Of a stretch of DNA of 64,000 bases, positions 11,045 to 19,815 are shown piece after piece. Numbering within the stretch: position 1 is the first letter of the stretch; every line of letters starts with the position of its first letter. The DNA comes from Rhodococcoides corynebacterioides (lineage in GTDB: Bacteria > Actinomycetota > Actinomycetes > Mycobacteriales > Mycobacteriaceae). Position numbers and translations under genes: made by a program. Under the pieces are notes generated by a model. That model searched no databases. It worked only from the letters and a program-made list of their open reading frames with translations, and was not told where the DNA came from. The DNA lies in NCBI RefSeq assembly GCF_019834675.1, contig NZ_JABUBU010000002.1, positions 1-64,000 of the forward strand, given 5' to 3'.

Positions 11045-11960
11045 CGGTCCCACCGAGGTGATCGAGGCCTACCTCGACCACCTGACGGTCGAGCGGGGCG
11101 CGGCGCGCAACACCGTGACGTCCTATCGGCGAGATCTGGTGCGCTACGCCGACTTCCTCGCGCAGCGGGGGCGGACGCGCCTGTCCGACGTCACCCGACA
11201 CGACGTCGGCGACTTCGTCGAGGCCCTGCGCACCGGCACGGGGGACTACCCGCCGCTCGCATCCAGTTCGGCCGCCCGCGCGGTGATCGCCGTCCGCGGC
11301 GTCCACCGGTTCGCCCTGACCGAGGGCACCGTCGAGACGGACGTCGCCGCCGGGGTCAAGCCGCCCGCACCCGGCCGTCGGCTGCCGAAATCGCTGCCCG
11401 TGGACGAGGTGTTCGCCCTGCTCGACGCGGCCGCCGGGGAGTCGGCCGACACCCCCCGCGGCCTGCGCGACCGCGCACTGCTCGAACTGCTCTACTCCAC
11501 CGGCGCCCGCATCTCCGAGGCGGTGGGCCTGGACGTCGACGACATCGACACCGAGTCGCGGTCGGTGATCCTGCGCGGCAAGGGCGGCAAGGAACGGGTG
11601 GTGCCGGTCGGCCGACCGGCGATGGCGGCCGTCGACGCGTACCTGGTGCGCGGGCGGCCCTCGCTGGTCTCCCGCAGTACTCCGGCGCTGCTGCTCAACG
11701 CGCGCGGCGGACGGCTGTCCCGGCAGAGTGCGTGGCAGGTGCTCCAGACCGCGGCCGAGCGCGCCGGCATCGGCTCGCGCGTGTCCCCCCACACCCTGCG
11801 CCATTCCTTCGCGACCCACCTGCTCGACGGCGGCGCGGACGTGCGCGTGGTGCAGGAACTGCTCGGTCACGCCTCGGTGACCACGACGCAGATCTACACC
11901 CTGGTGACGGTGACGACCCTGCGGGAAGTGTGGGCCGAGGCCCATCCCCGCGCTCGGTAG
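11034..11960 (+). CDS. xerD: tyrosine recombinase XerD
   Basis: 308 residues. Resolves chromosome dimers at dif with XerC at the septum. N-terminal SAM-like core-binding domain (about 5-95) and C-terminal catalytic domain with the full set Arg159 (STGARISE), Lys183 (GKGGKER), His253 and Arg256 (HTLRHSF), His279 (LLGHAS) and Tyr288 (TTQIYT). ATG at 11034 lies inside the end of the Nudix gene and gives the usual N-terminus. The nearby parA, scpA and scpB make this a chromosome-maintenance cluster. Confidence 0.94.
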   Translation: MAADGPTEVIEAYLDHLTVERGAARNTVTSYRRDLVRYADFLAQRGRTRLSDVTRHDVGDFVEALRTGTGDYPPLASSSAARAVIAVRGVHRFALTEGTVETDVAAGVKPPAPGRRLPKSLPVDEVFALLDAAAGESADTPRGLRDRALLELLYSTGARISEAVGLDVDDIDTESRSVILRGKGGKERVVPVGRPAMAAVDAYLVRGRPSLVSRSTPALLLNARGGRLSRQSAWQVLQTAAERAGIGSRVSPHTLRHSFATHLLDGGADVRVVQELLGHASVTTTQIYTLVTVTTLREVWAEAHPRAR

Positions 11961-12005
11961 CGTGTCCGCGTCGGCGCCGCTCGGTCCACGCGGTAGCGTT
12001 CCGGT

Positions 12006-12968
12006 GTGACCGGTCCGTACGAGGCGAGGGGAGATGCGCGGGTGTCCACGGCACACGACGACGGCGCGTTGTTCCGGACGCGCGCCCCGGAGCCGGAGCC
12101 CGCCCACTCGGGTCCCGCGACCGAACTCGGCCCCACCGGCCGCGTCCCGCGCGCGATCCCCGAACCGGCCCCGCTCACCTCTCACGGCCCCGCCACGGTC
12201 ATCGCCATGTGCAACCAGAAGGGCGGCGTCGGCAAGACCACGTCGACCATCAACCTCGGGGCGTCGTTGGCGGAGTTCGGCCGTCGGGTCCTGTTGGTCG
12301 ACCTCGACCCGCAGGGCGCGCTGTCCGCGGGCCTCGGCGTGCCGCACCACGAACTCGAACTCACCGTGCACAACCTGCTGGTCGAGCCGCGCGTGTCGAT
12401 CGACGACGTCCTCATGCGGACGCGCGTCGACGGCATGGACCTGCTGCCCAGCAACATCGACCTGTCCGCCGCGGAGATCCAGCTGGTCACCGAGGTCGGT
12501 CGTGAGCAGACGCTCGGCCGGGTCCTGCATCCCGTGCTGGACCGCTACGACTACGTCCTCATCGACTGCCAGCCGTCGCTCGGCCTGCTGACCGTCAACG
12601 CGCTCGCGTGCGCCGACTCGGTGCTGATCCCGATGGAGTGCGAGTACTTCAGCCTGCGCGGTCTCGCGCTGCTCAACGACACCGTGGACAAGGTGCGTGA
12701 CCGACTCAATCCGCGGCTGACGCTCGAGGGCATCGTGGTGACCATGTTCGACGCGCGCACGCTGCATTCGCGCGAGGTCATGAACCGAGTCGTCGAGGTG
12801 TTCGGCGACGTGGTCTTCGACACCGTCATCACCCGCACCGTCCGCTTCCCGGAGACGTCGGTGGCCGGTGAGCCGATCACCACCTGGGCGCCCAAATCGT
12901 CGGGCGCGGAGGCGTACCGGTCCCTGGCCCGCGAAGTCATCCACCGAGACACCTCGCCGCGCGGGTGA
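12006..12968 (+). CDS. ParA/Soj-family ATPase (Rv1708-like)
   Basis: 320 residues. A ~60-residue Pro/Glu-rich flexible N-terminus precedes a deviant Walker A motif KGGVGKT (72-78), switch region VDLDPQGALSAGLG and the DCQPSLGLLTVNAL block of ParA proteins. No parB is adjacent, so this is the orphan ParA linked to scpAB in Actinobacteria rather than the origin-partition ParA. It may help load or place the SMC-ScpAB condensin, inferred only from the 4-bp overlap with scpA. Confidence 0.9.
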   Translation: MTGPYEARGDARVSTAHDDGALFRTRAPEPEPAHSGPATELGPTGRVPRAIPEPAPLTSHGPATVIAMCNQKGGVGKTTSTINLGASLAEFGRRVLLVDLDPQGALSAGLGVPHHELELTVHNLLVEPRVSIDDVLMRTRVDGMDLLPSNIDLSAAEIQLVTEVGREQTLGRVLHPVLDRYDYVLIDCQPSLGLLTVNALACADSVLIPMECEYFSLRGLALLNDTVDKVRDRLNPRLTLEGIVVTMFDARTLHSREVMNRVVEVFGDVVFDTVITRTVRFPETSVAGEPITTWAPKSSGAEAYRSLAREVIHRDTSPRG

Positions 12969-13798
12969 CGGCGCCCCCCGTCGAGCCTGCTGAGCCCGAC
13001 ACTGCACGGTCGTCGCGGCAGCGCTTCGAGGTCCGGCTGGACAACTTCGAGGGCCCGTTCGACCTGCTGCTGACGCTGATCGGGCAGCACCGCCTCGACG
13101 TCACCGAGGTGGCGCTGCACCGGGTCACCGACGAATTCATCGCGTACACACGGGAACTCGGCGCGGCGATGGAACTCGACCAGACCACCGAATTCCTGGT
13201 GGTCGCGGCGACTCTGCTGGATCTCAAGGCGGCCCGGTTGCTCCCGGCGGGAGACGTCGACGACGCCGAGGACCTCGCGCTGCTCGAGGTGCGGGACCTG
13301 CTGTTCGCTCGGTTGCTGCAGTATCGCGCGTACAAGCAGGTGGCCCAGCTGTTCGGCGAACTCGAGAGCGCGGCGCTGCGCCGCTATCCGCGGTCGGTGT
13401 CGCTCGAGGAGCAGTTCGACGGCCTGCTGCCGGAGGTGTTGCTCGGGGTGGACCCGGCGCGGTTCGCGGAGATCGCGGCCACGGCGTTCCGGCCCCGGGA
13501 GATCCCCACCGTCGGGCTCGGCCACCTGCACGAGGCGCCCGTCTCGGTGGCCGAGCACGCCGCGACCGTGCTCGCGATGCTGCGGGAGCGGGGCGAAGGC
13601 GCCTGGACCGAGTTCGCCGACCTGGTGGCCGACTGCACCGCGCCCGTCGAGATCGTCGTCCGCTTCCTGGCGCTGCTCGAGCTGTACCGGGAGAAGGCGG
13701 TCACCTTCGACCAGCCCGAGGCGTTGGGTGCGCTGCAGGTGCGGTGGACCGGCGACGACGACGATCTCGACACCACCCGCATGGAGGACTACGGATGA
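12965..13798 (+). CDS. scpA: segregation and condensation protein ScpA
   Basis: 277 residues, the kleisin subunit that bridges SMC heads. Diagnostic start of the family VRLDNFEGPFDLLLTLIGQHRLDVTEV (residues ~20-45), a helical SMC-neck-binding N-terminus, an acidic middle and a C-terminal winged helix (VRFLALLELYREKAVTFDQPE). Overlaps parA (GTGA) and scpB (ATGA), so one operon. Confidence 0.94.
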   Translation: MTAPPVEPAEPDTARSSRQRFEVRLDNFEGPFDLLLTLIGQHRLDVTEVALHRVTDEFIAYTRELGAAMELDQTTEFLVVAATLLDLKAARLLPAGDVDDAEDLALLEVRDLLFARLLQYRAYKQVAQLFGELESAALRRYPRSVSLEEQFDGLLPEVLLGVDPARFAEIAATAFRPREIPTVGLGHLHEAPVSVAEHAATVLAMLRERGEGAWTEFADLVADCTAPVEIVVRFLALLELYREKAVTFDQPEALGALQVRWTGDDDDLDTTRMEDYG

Positions 13799-14484
13799 CC
13801 GAGCCGGAGCACGACTCGACCGACGAGCCGCAGCCGGACGAGACGCTCACCGACGTCGAGCTGCGCGGCGCGCTGGAGTCGATCCTGCTGGTCGTGGACA
13901 GTCCCGCGACGGTCGATCAGCTGGTCTCCGCGACGGGGTGTGACCGAGCGCGCATCGAGGCGTTGCTCACCCGGATCGCCGCGGACTTCACGGCGCGGGG
14001 GAGCGGCATCGACCTGCGGTTCGTCGGCGACGGGTGGCGGTTCTACACCCGCACGGAGTACGCGCCGTACGTCGAGAGGCTCCTGCTCGACGGCGCCCGG
14101 TCCAAGCTCACGCGCGCGGCGTTGGAAACGCTCGCCGTCATCGCCTATCGTCAACCGGTTACCCGCGCACGGGTCGGTGCAGTGCGTGGGGTGAACGTGG
14201 ACGGTGTGATGCGGACCCTGCTGGCCCGCGGACTGATCGCCGAGGCGGGACCCGATCCCGACTCCGGTGGGACGCAGTACGTCACCACGGACATGTTCCT
14301 CGAACGGTTGGGGTTGTCGTCGCTGGGCGATCTTCCCGAACTGGCACCGCTGCTGCCCGGCGTCGACATGATCGACGACATCAATGACAGCATGGACACC
14401 GACCCTCGGGTTCTGCGCGCACAGCGCCGAGCCGAGGCCGAGCCGAACCCGACGACCGAGTTCGGAACCGAGACAGACGAATAG
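13795..14484 (+). CDS. scpB: segregation and condensation protein ScpB
   Basis: 229 residues. Dimeric winged-helix partner of ScpA: LRGALESILLVVDSPATVDQL opens the first winged helix, and LETLAVIAYRQPVTRARVGAVRGVN is the signature of the second. The acidic first 20 residues and the Glu-rich tail after residue 205 are likely disordered. The ATG at 13795 overlaps the scpA stop; the family N-terminus begins at about residue 20. Confidence 0.94.
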   Translation: MTEPEHDSTDEPQPDETLTDVELRGALESILLVVDSPATVDQLVSATGCDRARIEALLTRIAADFTARGSGIDLRFVGDGWRFYTRTEYAPYVERLLLDGARSKLTRAALETLAVIAYRQPVTRARVGAVRGVNVDGVMRTLLARGLIAEAGPDPDSGGTQYVTTDMFLERLGLSSLGDLPELAPLLPGVDMIDDINDSMDTDPRVLRAQRRAEAEPNPTTEFGTETDE

Positions 14485-14493
14485 GTAGACGCA

Positions 14494-15522
14494 GTGACTG
14501 ACTCCGCTCGCCGTGACGGCACACCGGACCGGGACGACCATCCCGACGCGAACCCCGACACCACGACCGAACGCAAGAAGAAGCGCCCCAACAAGAAGGT
14601 GGCCGCCGCGGCGTACACGCGCCGGACCGAGACGCGCACCACCGGGGCGAAGTACCCCCGCAAGCCGAAGGCCGGCGCGCGCAAGCCGAAGCCCGAGAAG
14701 GCCACCCCGGCGACGCCGACGATTTCCAACGCCAAGCCCGCACGGCACCAGAACACCGACACCTCGCGTCGTCCGCACGTCGCACCCGAGGACGGCGTGC
14801 GGTTGCAGAAGGTGCTCGCGCAGGCCGGCGTCGCCTCCCGCCGCGCGGCCGAGGAACTCATCGAGCAGGGCCGCGTCGAGGTCGACGGCCGCATCGTCAC
14901 CGAGCAGGGCGTGCGGGTCGACCCGGGCAGCGCCGTGGTGCGCGTCGACGGCATCCGCGTGGTGGTCAAGGCCGACCTGGTGCACATCGCGCTGAACAAG
15001 CCGCGCGGCTGGCAGTCCACGATGTCCGACGACCTCGGCCGTCCCTGCATCGGCGACATCGTCTCCGAGCGCGTTCAGGCCGGACAGCGTCTGTTCCACG
15101 TCGGCCGCCTCGACGCCGACACCGAGGGCCTTATCCTGCTGACCAACGACGGCGATCTCGCCCACCGACTCATGCACCCGTCGTTCGAGGTGTCGAAGAC
15201 CTACCTCGCCACCGTTCACGGGGTGATGGAGCGCAGCATCGGCAAGCAGCTGCGCGCCGGGGTCGAGCTCGAGGACGGCCCCGCCAAGGTCGACGCCTTC
15301 ACCATCCTCGACGTCAACGAGGGCCGCACGCTGGTCAAGGTGGTGCTGCACGAGGGCCGCAAGCACATCGTGCGCCGTCTGTTCGACGCGGTCGGTTTCC
15401 CCGTGCGGCGCCTGGTCCGCACCGACATCGGCGCCGTCGCCCTGGGCGATCAGCGGCCGGGCACGCTGCGCGTCCTCGGCCGTGGCGAGGTCGGCAGCCT
15501 CTACGGGGCGGTGGGGCTGTGA
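14494..15522 (+). CDS. rluB: RluB/RsuA-family 23S rRNA pseudouridine synthase
   Basis: 342 residues. The first ~90 are Lys/Arg/Pro-rich ([19 protein letters not shown]), likely an RNA-binding tail, longer than in enterobacteria but usual in Actinobacteria. Then an S4 domain ([20 protein letters not shown]) and the catalytic domain with Asp207 in [17 protein letters not shown] and [17 protein letters not shown]. The family converts a uridine in helix 89 of 23S rRNA to pseudouridine; the exact position in this organism is inferred. GTG start; overlaps cmk (GTGA). Confidence 0.92.
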   Translation: MTDSARRDGTPDRDDHPDANPDTTTERKKKRPNKKVAAAAYTRRTETRTTGAKYPRKPKAGARKPKPEKATPATPTISNAKPARHQNTDTSRRPHVAPEDGVRLQKVLAQAGVASRRAAEELIEQGRVEVDGRIVTEQGVRVDPGSAVVRVDGIRVVVKADLVHIALNKPRGWQSTMSDDLGRPCIGDIVSERVQAGQRLFHVGRLDADTEGLILLTNDGDLAHRLMHPSFEVSKTYLATVHGVMERSIGKQLRAGVELEDGPAKVDAFTILDVNEGRTLVKVVLHEGRKHIVRRLFDAVGFPVRRLVRTDIGAVALGDQRPGTLRVLGRGEVGSLYGAVGL

Positions 15523-16217
15523 GCGCCGGTGGAGGCGAGCGTCTGATCGTCGCGATGGACGGCCCGTCGGGCACCGGCAAGTCGTCGGTGTCGCGGCTGC
15601 TCGCGTCGCGCCTGGGCGCGTCGTACCTCGACACCGGCGCGATGTACCGCGCGGCGACCGTGTGGGTGCTCTCGCAGAGCGTCGACACCACCGACGTCGA
15701 CGCCGTGACCGCGGCCGTCGCGTCGCTGCCGCTCGAGATCGGGACCGACCCGACCGCCGAGCGGGTGGAGGTCGCGGGGGAGGACGTCACCGGGCCCATC
15801 CGCGGCGCCGAGGTGACCGCGGCGGTCTCCGCCGTGTCCGCCGTCCCGGCCGTGCGCGAGAAGCTCGTGGCGATGCAGCGCGACATCGCGATGCGCAGCG
15901 ACCGCGTCGTCGTCGAAGGACGGGACATCGGCACCGTCGTCCTGCCCGACGCCGACCTCAAGATCTACCTGACCGCGTCCGCGGAGACTCGCGCCGCGCG
16001 ACGCAACGACCAGAACGTGGCCGACGGCCGCGGCGACGACTACGCCGGCGTGCTCGCCGACGTCCAGCGTCGTGACCTCGCGGACTCCACGCGCGCCCTG
16101 TCGCCGCTGCGTCCCGCGGACGACGCCGTCACCGTCGACACGAGCGACCTGACCAAGGACGGCGTCATCGACGCGTTGCTGCGGCTGGTCCACGACCTGC
16201 AAGGAGCTCGATCATGA
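15519..16217 (+). CDS. cmk: cytidylate kinase
   Basis: 232 residues. Phosphorylates CMP and dCMP. P-loop [15 protein letters not shown] at residues 15 onward, the NMP-binding [36 protein letters not shown] in the middle, and a lid with two adjacent Arg (ETRAARRND). Works downstream of pyrG in pyrimidine nucleotide supply. Overlaps rluB and der by four bases each. Confidence 0.95.
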   Translation: MSAGGGERLIVAMDGPSGTGKSSVSRLLASRLGASYLDTGAMYRAATVWVLSQSVDTTDVDAVTAAVASLPLEIGTDPTAERVEVAGEDVTGPIRGAEVTAAVSAVSAVPAVREKLVAMQRDIAMRSDRVVVEGRDIGTVVLPDADLKIYLTASAETRAARRNDQNVADGRGDDYAGVLADVQRRDLADSTRALSPLRPADDAVTVDTSDLTKDGVIDALLRLVHDLQGARS

Positions 16218-17650
16218 GCGACCACGATCTCACCGATGTCACCGAGGTCTTCGCCTCCGACGGCGTCTGGACCGACGAAACCGACTGGGACGAGCTCGAT
16301 CTCGACGCTCCCGAGGGCGACGAGCCCGAGGTCGCCGTCCCCACCCTCGCCGTCGTCGGACGGCCGAACGTGGGCAAGTCGACCCTCGTCAACCGCATCA
16401 TCGGCCGTCGTGAAGCGGTGGTGGAGGACGTCCCCGGCGTCACCCGCGACCGCGTCTCGTACGAGGCCAACTGGTCCGGCCGACGGTTCATGGTGCAGGA
16501 CACCGGCGGCTGGGAGCCCGACGCGAAGGGCATGCAGCAGTCCGTCGCCCGGCAGGCCGAGCAGGCCATGCAGACCGCGGACGCCATCCTGTTGGTGGTC
16601 GATGCCGTCGTCGGTGCCACTGCCACCGACGAGGCGGTGGCCCGCGTGCTGCGTCGGTCCAAGACCCCGGTGATCCTGGTGGCCAACAAGGTCGACGACG
16701 AGCGGGTGGAGTCCGAGGCGGCGGCGTTGTGGTCGCTCGGGCTCGGCGAGCCGCGCACGGTCAGCGCCACGCACGGCCGCGGCACCGGCGACCTGCTCGA
16801 TGACGTGCTCGAGGTGCTCCCGGAGACCCCGCGCGAGGGTACCGGCGTCGCCGGGCCGCGCCGAGTGGCGTTGGTGGGCAAGCCGAACGTCGGCAAGTCG
16901 TCCCTGCTGAACAAGCTGACCGGGGACGAGCGGTCCGTCGTCCACGACGTCGCCGGCACCACCGTCGACCCGGTGGACTCGCTGGTCGAGCTGGGCGGCA
17001 AGGTGTGGCGGTTCGTCGACACCGCCGGGCTGCGCAAGCGCGTCACCCACGCCAGCGGCGCCGAGTTCTACGCCTCGCTCCGCACCCGCGGCGCCATCGA
17101 CGCTGCCGAGGTCGCGATCCTGCTGATCGACGCCTCCGAGGTCATCTCCGAACAGGACCTGCGGGTGCTGTCGATGGTCGCCGAGGCCGGTCGCGCCCTG
17201 GTCATCGCCTTCAACAAGTGGGACCTGGTCGACGAGGACCGGCGCCACCAGCTCGAGCGGGAGATCGATCGCGACCTCGCGCGTGTGCCGTGGGCGTCGC
17301 GCGTCAACGTCTCGGCGCGCACCGGTCGCGCCGTGCAGAAGTTGGTGCCCGCGCTCGAGACGGCGTTGGACTCGTGGGACAAGCGCATTCCCACCGGCCG
17401 TCTGAACTCCTGGCTGAAGGACGTCGTCGCCGCGACCCCGCCGCCCATGCGTGGCGGGCGTCTGCCGCGGGTGATGTTCGCGACGCAGGCCGGGACGCGC
17501 CCCCCGACCTTCGTGCTGTTCACCACGGGCTTCCTCGAGGCCGGCTACCGCCGGTTCCTCGAGCGTCGGTTGCGCGAGGAGTTCAACTTCGACGGCAGCC
17601 CCGTGCGCATCTCCGTCCGCATCCGGGAGAAGCGCGAGCGTCGGAAGTAG
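16214..17650 (+). CDS. der: ribosome-assembly GTPase Der (EngA)
   Basis: 478 residues with two tandem G domains and a KH-like C-terminus, the arrangement unique to Der. First domain: GRPNVGKST (49-57), [15 protein letters not shown]. Second: [35 protein letters not shown] ~40-residue acidic extension precedes the first domain, as in mycobacterial homologues. Needed for 50S subunit maturation. Last gene of the rightward run; 112 bp then precede tRNA-Pro. Confidence 0.96.
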   Translation: MSDHDLTDVTEVFASDGVWTDETDWDELDLDAPEGDEPEVAVPTLAVVGRPNVGKSTLVNRIIGRREAVVEDVPGVTRDRVSYEANWSGRRFMVQDTGGWEPDAKGMQQSVARQAEQAMQTADAILLVVDAVVGATATDEAVARVLRRSKTPVILVANKVDDERVESEAAALWSLGLGEPRTVSATHGRGTGDLLDDVLEVLPETPREGTGVAGPRRVALVGKPNVGKSSLLNKLTGDERSVVHDVAGTTVDPVDSLVELGGKVWRFVDTAGLRKRVTHASGAEFYASLRTRGAIDAAEVAILLIDASEVISEQDLRVLSMVAEAGRALVIAFNKWDLVDEDRRHQLEREIDRDLARVPWASRVNVSARTGRAVQKLVPALETALDSWDKRIPTGRLNSWLKDVVAATPPPMRGGRLPRVMFATQAGTRPPTFVLFTTGFLEAGYRRFLERRLREEFNFDGSPVRISVRIREKRERRK

Positions 17651-17685
17651 CTACCCGGGCGGGGTGACCGGAGGCCGCGAGGCGA

Positions 17686-17716
17686 TTGGCTTCCGGCGCC
17701 GCGCCTGAGGTAGTGT
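17686..17716 (+). promoter_or_regulatory. candidate promoter of tRNA-Pro
   Basis: TAGTGT at 17711-17716 fits the actinobacterial -10 form TAnnnT, about 46 bases ahead of the tRNA. An upstream element is weak: TTGGCT at 17686 gives a 19-bp spacer, GGCTTC at 17688 gives 17. Read by eye only. Confidence 0.35.
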
Positions 17717-17762
17717 TTCACCGTTCCCGAGAGGGGATGCACGGTCCGCTTCGTGTGGACCG

Positions 17763-17836
<74 letters not shown>

Positions 17837-17842
17837 CGCGAG

Positions 17843-17875
17843 AAGCGGCTCCGGACATCACGTCCGGAGCCGCTT
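17843..17875 (+). terminator. intrinsic terminator after tRNA-Pro
   Basis: Perfect 14-bp inverted repeat (17843-17856 with 17862-17875) around loop ATCAC, running into TTCTCGTTCTC. It also faces the end of the leftward carbonic anhydrase gene. A 12-base sequence (TTCTCGGTGTCC) is repeated twice just beyond it, 17882-17905. Confidence 0.85.
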
Positions 17876-17928
17876 TTCTCGTTCTCGGTGTCCTTCTCGG
17901 TGTCCTTCTCGAGGGCCTGTCCGAGAGG

Positions 17929-18438
17929 TCAGCCCCGGTACTGCTCCATCAGCGCGACGTAGCCGGCGGCGTTGAAGCCGATGGCCTCGCGCTCCTGCTC
18001 GGTGGTCTCCCGCCGCACCTTGCCGGGCACACCGGCCACCAACGAGTTCGGCGGAATCTGCGTGCCCTCGGTGACCAGGGCGCCGGCCGCGACGATGGAG
18101 CCGGTACCGATGCGGGCGCGGTTCATCACGGTGGAGCCCATGCCGATCAGCACGTCGTCCTCGACGGTGCAGCCGTGCAGCACGGCGTTGTGCCCGACGC
18201 TCACCCGCTTGCCGACGGTCAACGGCGCGCCGGGGTCCGCGTGCAGGGCGCACCCGTCCTGGATGTTGCTCTCCTCGTCGATGGAGATGGCCTCCGCGTC
18301 GGCGCGCACGACGGCGTTGAACCACACGGCCGTGCGGGCCGCGAGAGTGGCGCGGCCGATCACGGCGGCACCCGGAGCGAGCCACGCATCCTCGGCGACG
18401 GAGGGGCTGTGACCGGCGAAGGGATACGTCTGTTCCAT
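17929..18438 (-). CDS. gamma-class carbonic anhydrase-like hexapeptide protein
   Basis: 169 residues. Left-handed beta-helix hexapeptide repeats fill residues ~10-130 (APGAAVIGRATLAARTAVWF, IGTGSIVAAGALV). Three candidate zinc ligands are His66, His83 and His88, the last two in VSVGHNAVLHGC. The helix ends in VAGVPGKVRR and a C-terminal alpha helix, as in the YrdA/PaaY group. Reversible CO2 hydration is possible, but many such proteins have unknown substrates, so activity is inferred. Diverges from the small gene at 18516. Confidence 0.87.
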   Translation of the reverse strand: MEQTYPFAGHSPSVAEDAWLAPGAAVIGRATLAARTAVWFNAVVRADAEAISIDEESNIQDGCALHADPGAPLTVGKRVSVGHNAVLHGCTVEDDVLIGMGSTVMNRARIGTGSIVAAGALVTEGTQIPPNSLVAGVPGKVRRETTEQEREAIGFNAAGYVALMEQYRG

Positions 18439-18515
18439 TCGCCGACACTAACAACGGCCGCCGCGTTCCGACGCGCGCACGGTGTTCACGGAACCGCCAT
18501 CGGACTGTCGGAGCG

Positions 18516-18836
18516 ATGGTGAATACTCCATCCGTGACGAGTACACCTTTCCCTGTCGCATCCCGAGCAGCATCTTCTTCCACGACGCTCGGGGCGACAC
18601 CGGCGGCCGAGACCCTCCCGGCGCCGGACGACCACGCCGTGATCGGATTCCTGCAGCGCTGGTACGCCTACGGTGGCGGGCGGTCCGAGGACATCCTGGT
18701 CGAGTTCGGTCTGTCGACCACCCAGTTCTTCACGCGCGCCAAGGATCTCCTCGAGAGCAAGGCGGTGCGCGTCGATCCCGCCGTGGCCGACGCCATGCTG
18801 ACCGTCTGCCGCAAGCGTCTCTGGCTCGGGCAGTAG
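18516..18836 (+). CDS. DUF3263-like small actinobacterial protein
   Basis: 106 residues; the first ~38 are Ser/Thr/Ala-rich and flexible. The remainder (AVIGFLQRWYAYGGGRSEDI, VEFGLSTTQFFTRAKDLLES) resembles the DUF3263 family, a helix-turn-helix-like fold found only in Actinobacteria and of unknown role. The start is uncertain: ATG at 18516 is used, but the conserved part would also fit a start some 30 residues later. Followed 22 bases on by the VOC gene, so possibly co-transcribed. Confidence 0.65.
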   Translation: MVNTPSVTSTPFPVASRAASSSTTLGATPAAETLPAPDDHAVIGFLQRWYAYGGGRSEDILVEFGLSTTQFFTRAKDLLESKAVRVDPAVADAMLTVCRKRLWLGQ

Positions 18837-18858
18837 CGACGCGGCCTACGCTCGACGC

Positions 18859-19815
18859 ATGATGCCGCGCACCGAGGGGCTGCACCACGTCACCGCCATC
18901 GCCGACGATCCGCAGACCAACGTCGACTTCTACGTCACGGTCCTGGGACTGCGCCTGGTGAAGCGGACGGTGAACTTCGACGATCCGTCCACCTACCACC
19001 TCTATTACGGCGACTCGTCCGGGACGCCCGGCACGCTGATGACGTTCTTCCCGTGGCAGAAGGTGCCGACGGGGCGAATCGGTGTGGGCCAGTCGACCGC
19101 CACGGCGTTCTCGATTCCGCAGGCCTCGCTCGGATGGTGGCGCGACCATCTCACCGCGCTCGGCGTGGACGCGGCCATCACCGGCACCTCGGACGAGGAG
19201 CGTCTCGAGCTCCGCGATCCGGACGGGTTGCGGCTCGAACTGGTCGCGTCGAGCGTGGTCGATCCGCGGAATCCGTGGGATTCCGCCTCGGTGCCGGGGG
19301 AGCACGCGATCCGCGGTCAGCACTCCTCGGTGCTGACGGTCGGGGACGGCGAGCGCACCGTCGCGACGCTCGTCGAGGACCTCGGCATGCGGGTCGAGTC
19401 CGAACTGCCGGATCGCACCCGACTGCGGGCCGGCCCCGGCGGCCCCGGCCACCTCGTCGACGTGGTCGCCGACTCCCGCGGCGAGCCGGGGGTGGTGGCC
19501 GGGGGCACCGTGCACCACATCGCGTTCCGGGTGCCCGATCACGCCACCCAGGAACTGTGGCGCGAGTACCTGGTCGATCGCGGCCACCACGTCACGAAAA
19601 TTCTCGACCGGCAGTACTTCACGTCGATCTACTTCCGGGAACCCGGTGGTGTTCTGCTCGAAGTGGCCACGGACACACCGGGATTCGACGTGGACGAGCC
19701 GCTGCTCGAGCTCGGCCGCGCGCTGAAGCTGCCGCCGTGGCTCGAGCCCGACCGCGAGGACATCGAGCGGTCGGTGCGGCTCGTCACCGTGCCGGAGGGA
19801 CGCGATCCCGCCTAG
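18859..19815 (+). CDS. VOC-family ring-cleaving dioxygenase-like protein
   Basis: 318 residues made of paired glyoxalase/bleomycin (VOC) modules. Metal-ligand candidates are His9/His10 (GLHHVTAIADDP), a His in GTVHHIAFRVPD and a Glu in VLLEVATDTPGFD. The long PFFPWQ-type segment (TLMTFFPWQKVPTGRIGVGQ) is typical of the MhqO/MhqA-type hydroquinone-cleaving group. Substrate unknown; extradiol cleavage of a hydroquinone is inferred. Its stop codon shares the palindrome CTAG with the stop of the opposing monooxygenase gene. Confidence 0.8.
   Translation: MMPRTEGLHHVTAIADDPQTNVDFYVTVLGLRLVKRTVNFDDPSTYHLYYGDSSGTPGTLMTFFPWQKVPTGRIGVGQSTATAFSIPQASLGWWRDHLTALGVDAAITGTSDEERLELRDPDGLRLELVASSVVDPRNPWDSASVPGEHAIRGQHSSVLTVGDGERTVATLVEDLGMRVESELPDRTRLRAGPGGPGHLVDVVADSRGEPGVVAGGTVHHIAFRVPDHATQELWREYLVDRGHHVTKILDRQYFTSIYFREPGGVLLEVATDTPGFDVDEPLLELGRALKLPPWLEPDREDIERSVRLVTVPEGRDPA

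Noticed and set aside
17882..17905. 12-bp direct repeat after the tRNA as an attachment site for an integrated element
   Set aside because: The repeat is not part of the tRNA sequence, and no integrase or foreign genes follow; the only tyrosine recombinase is the housekeeping XerD.
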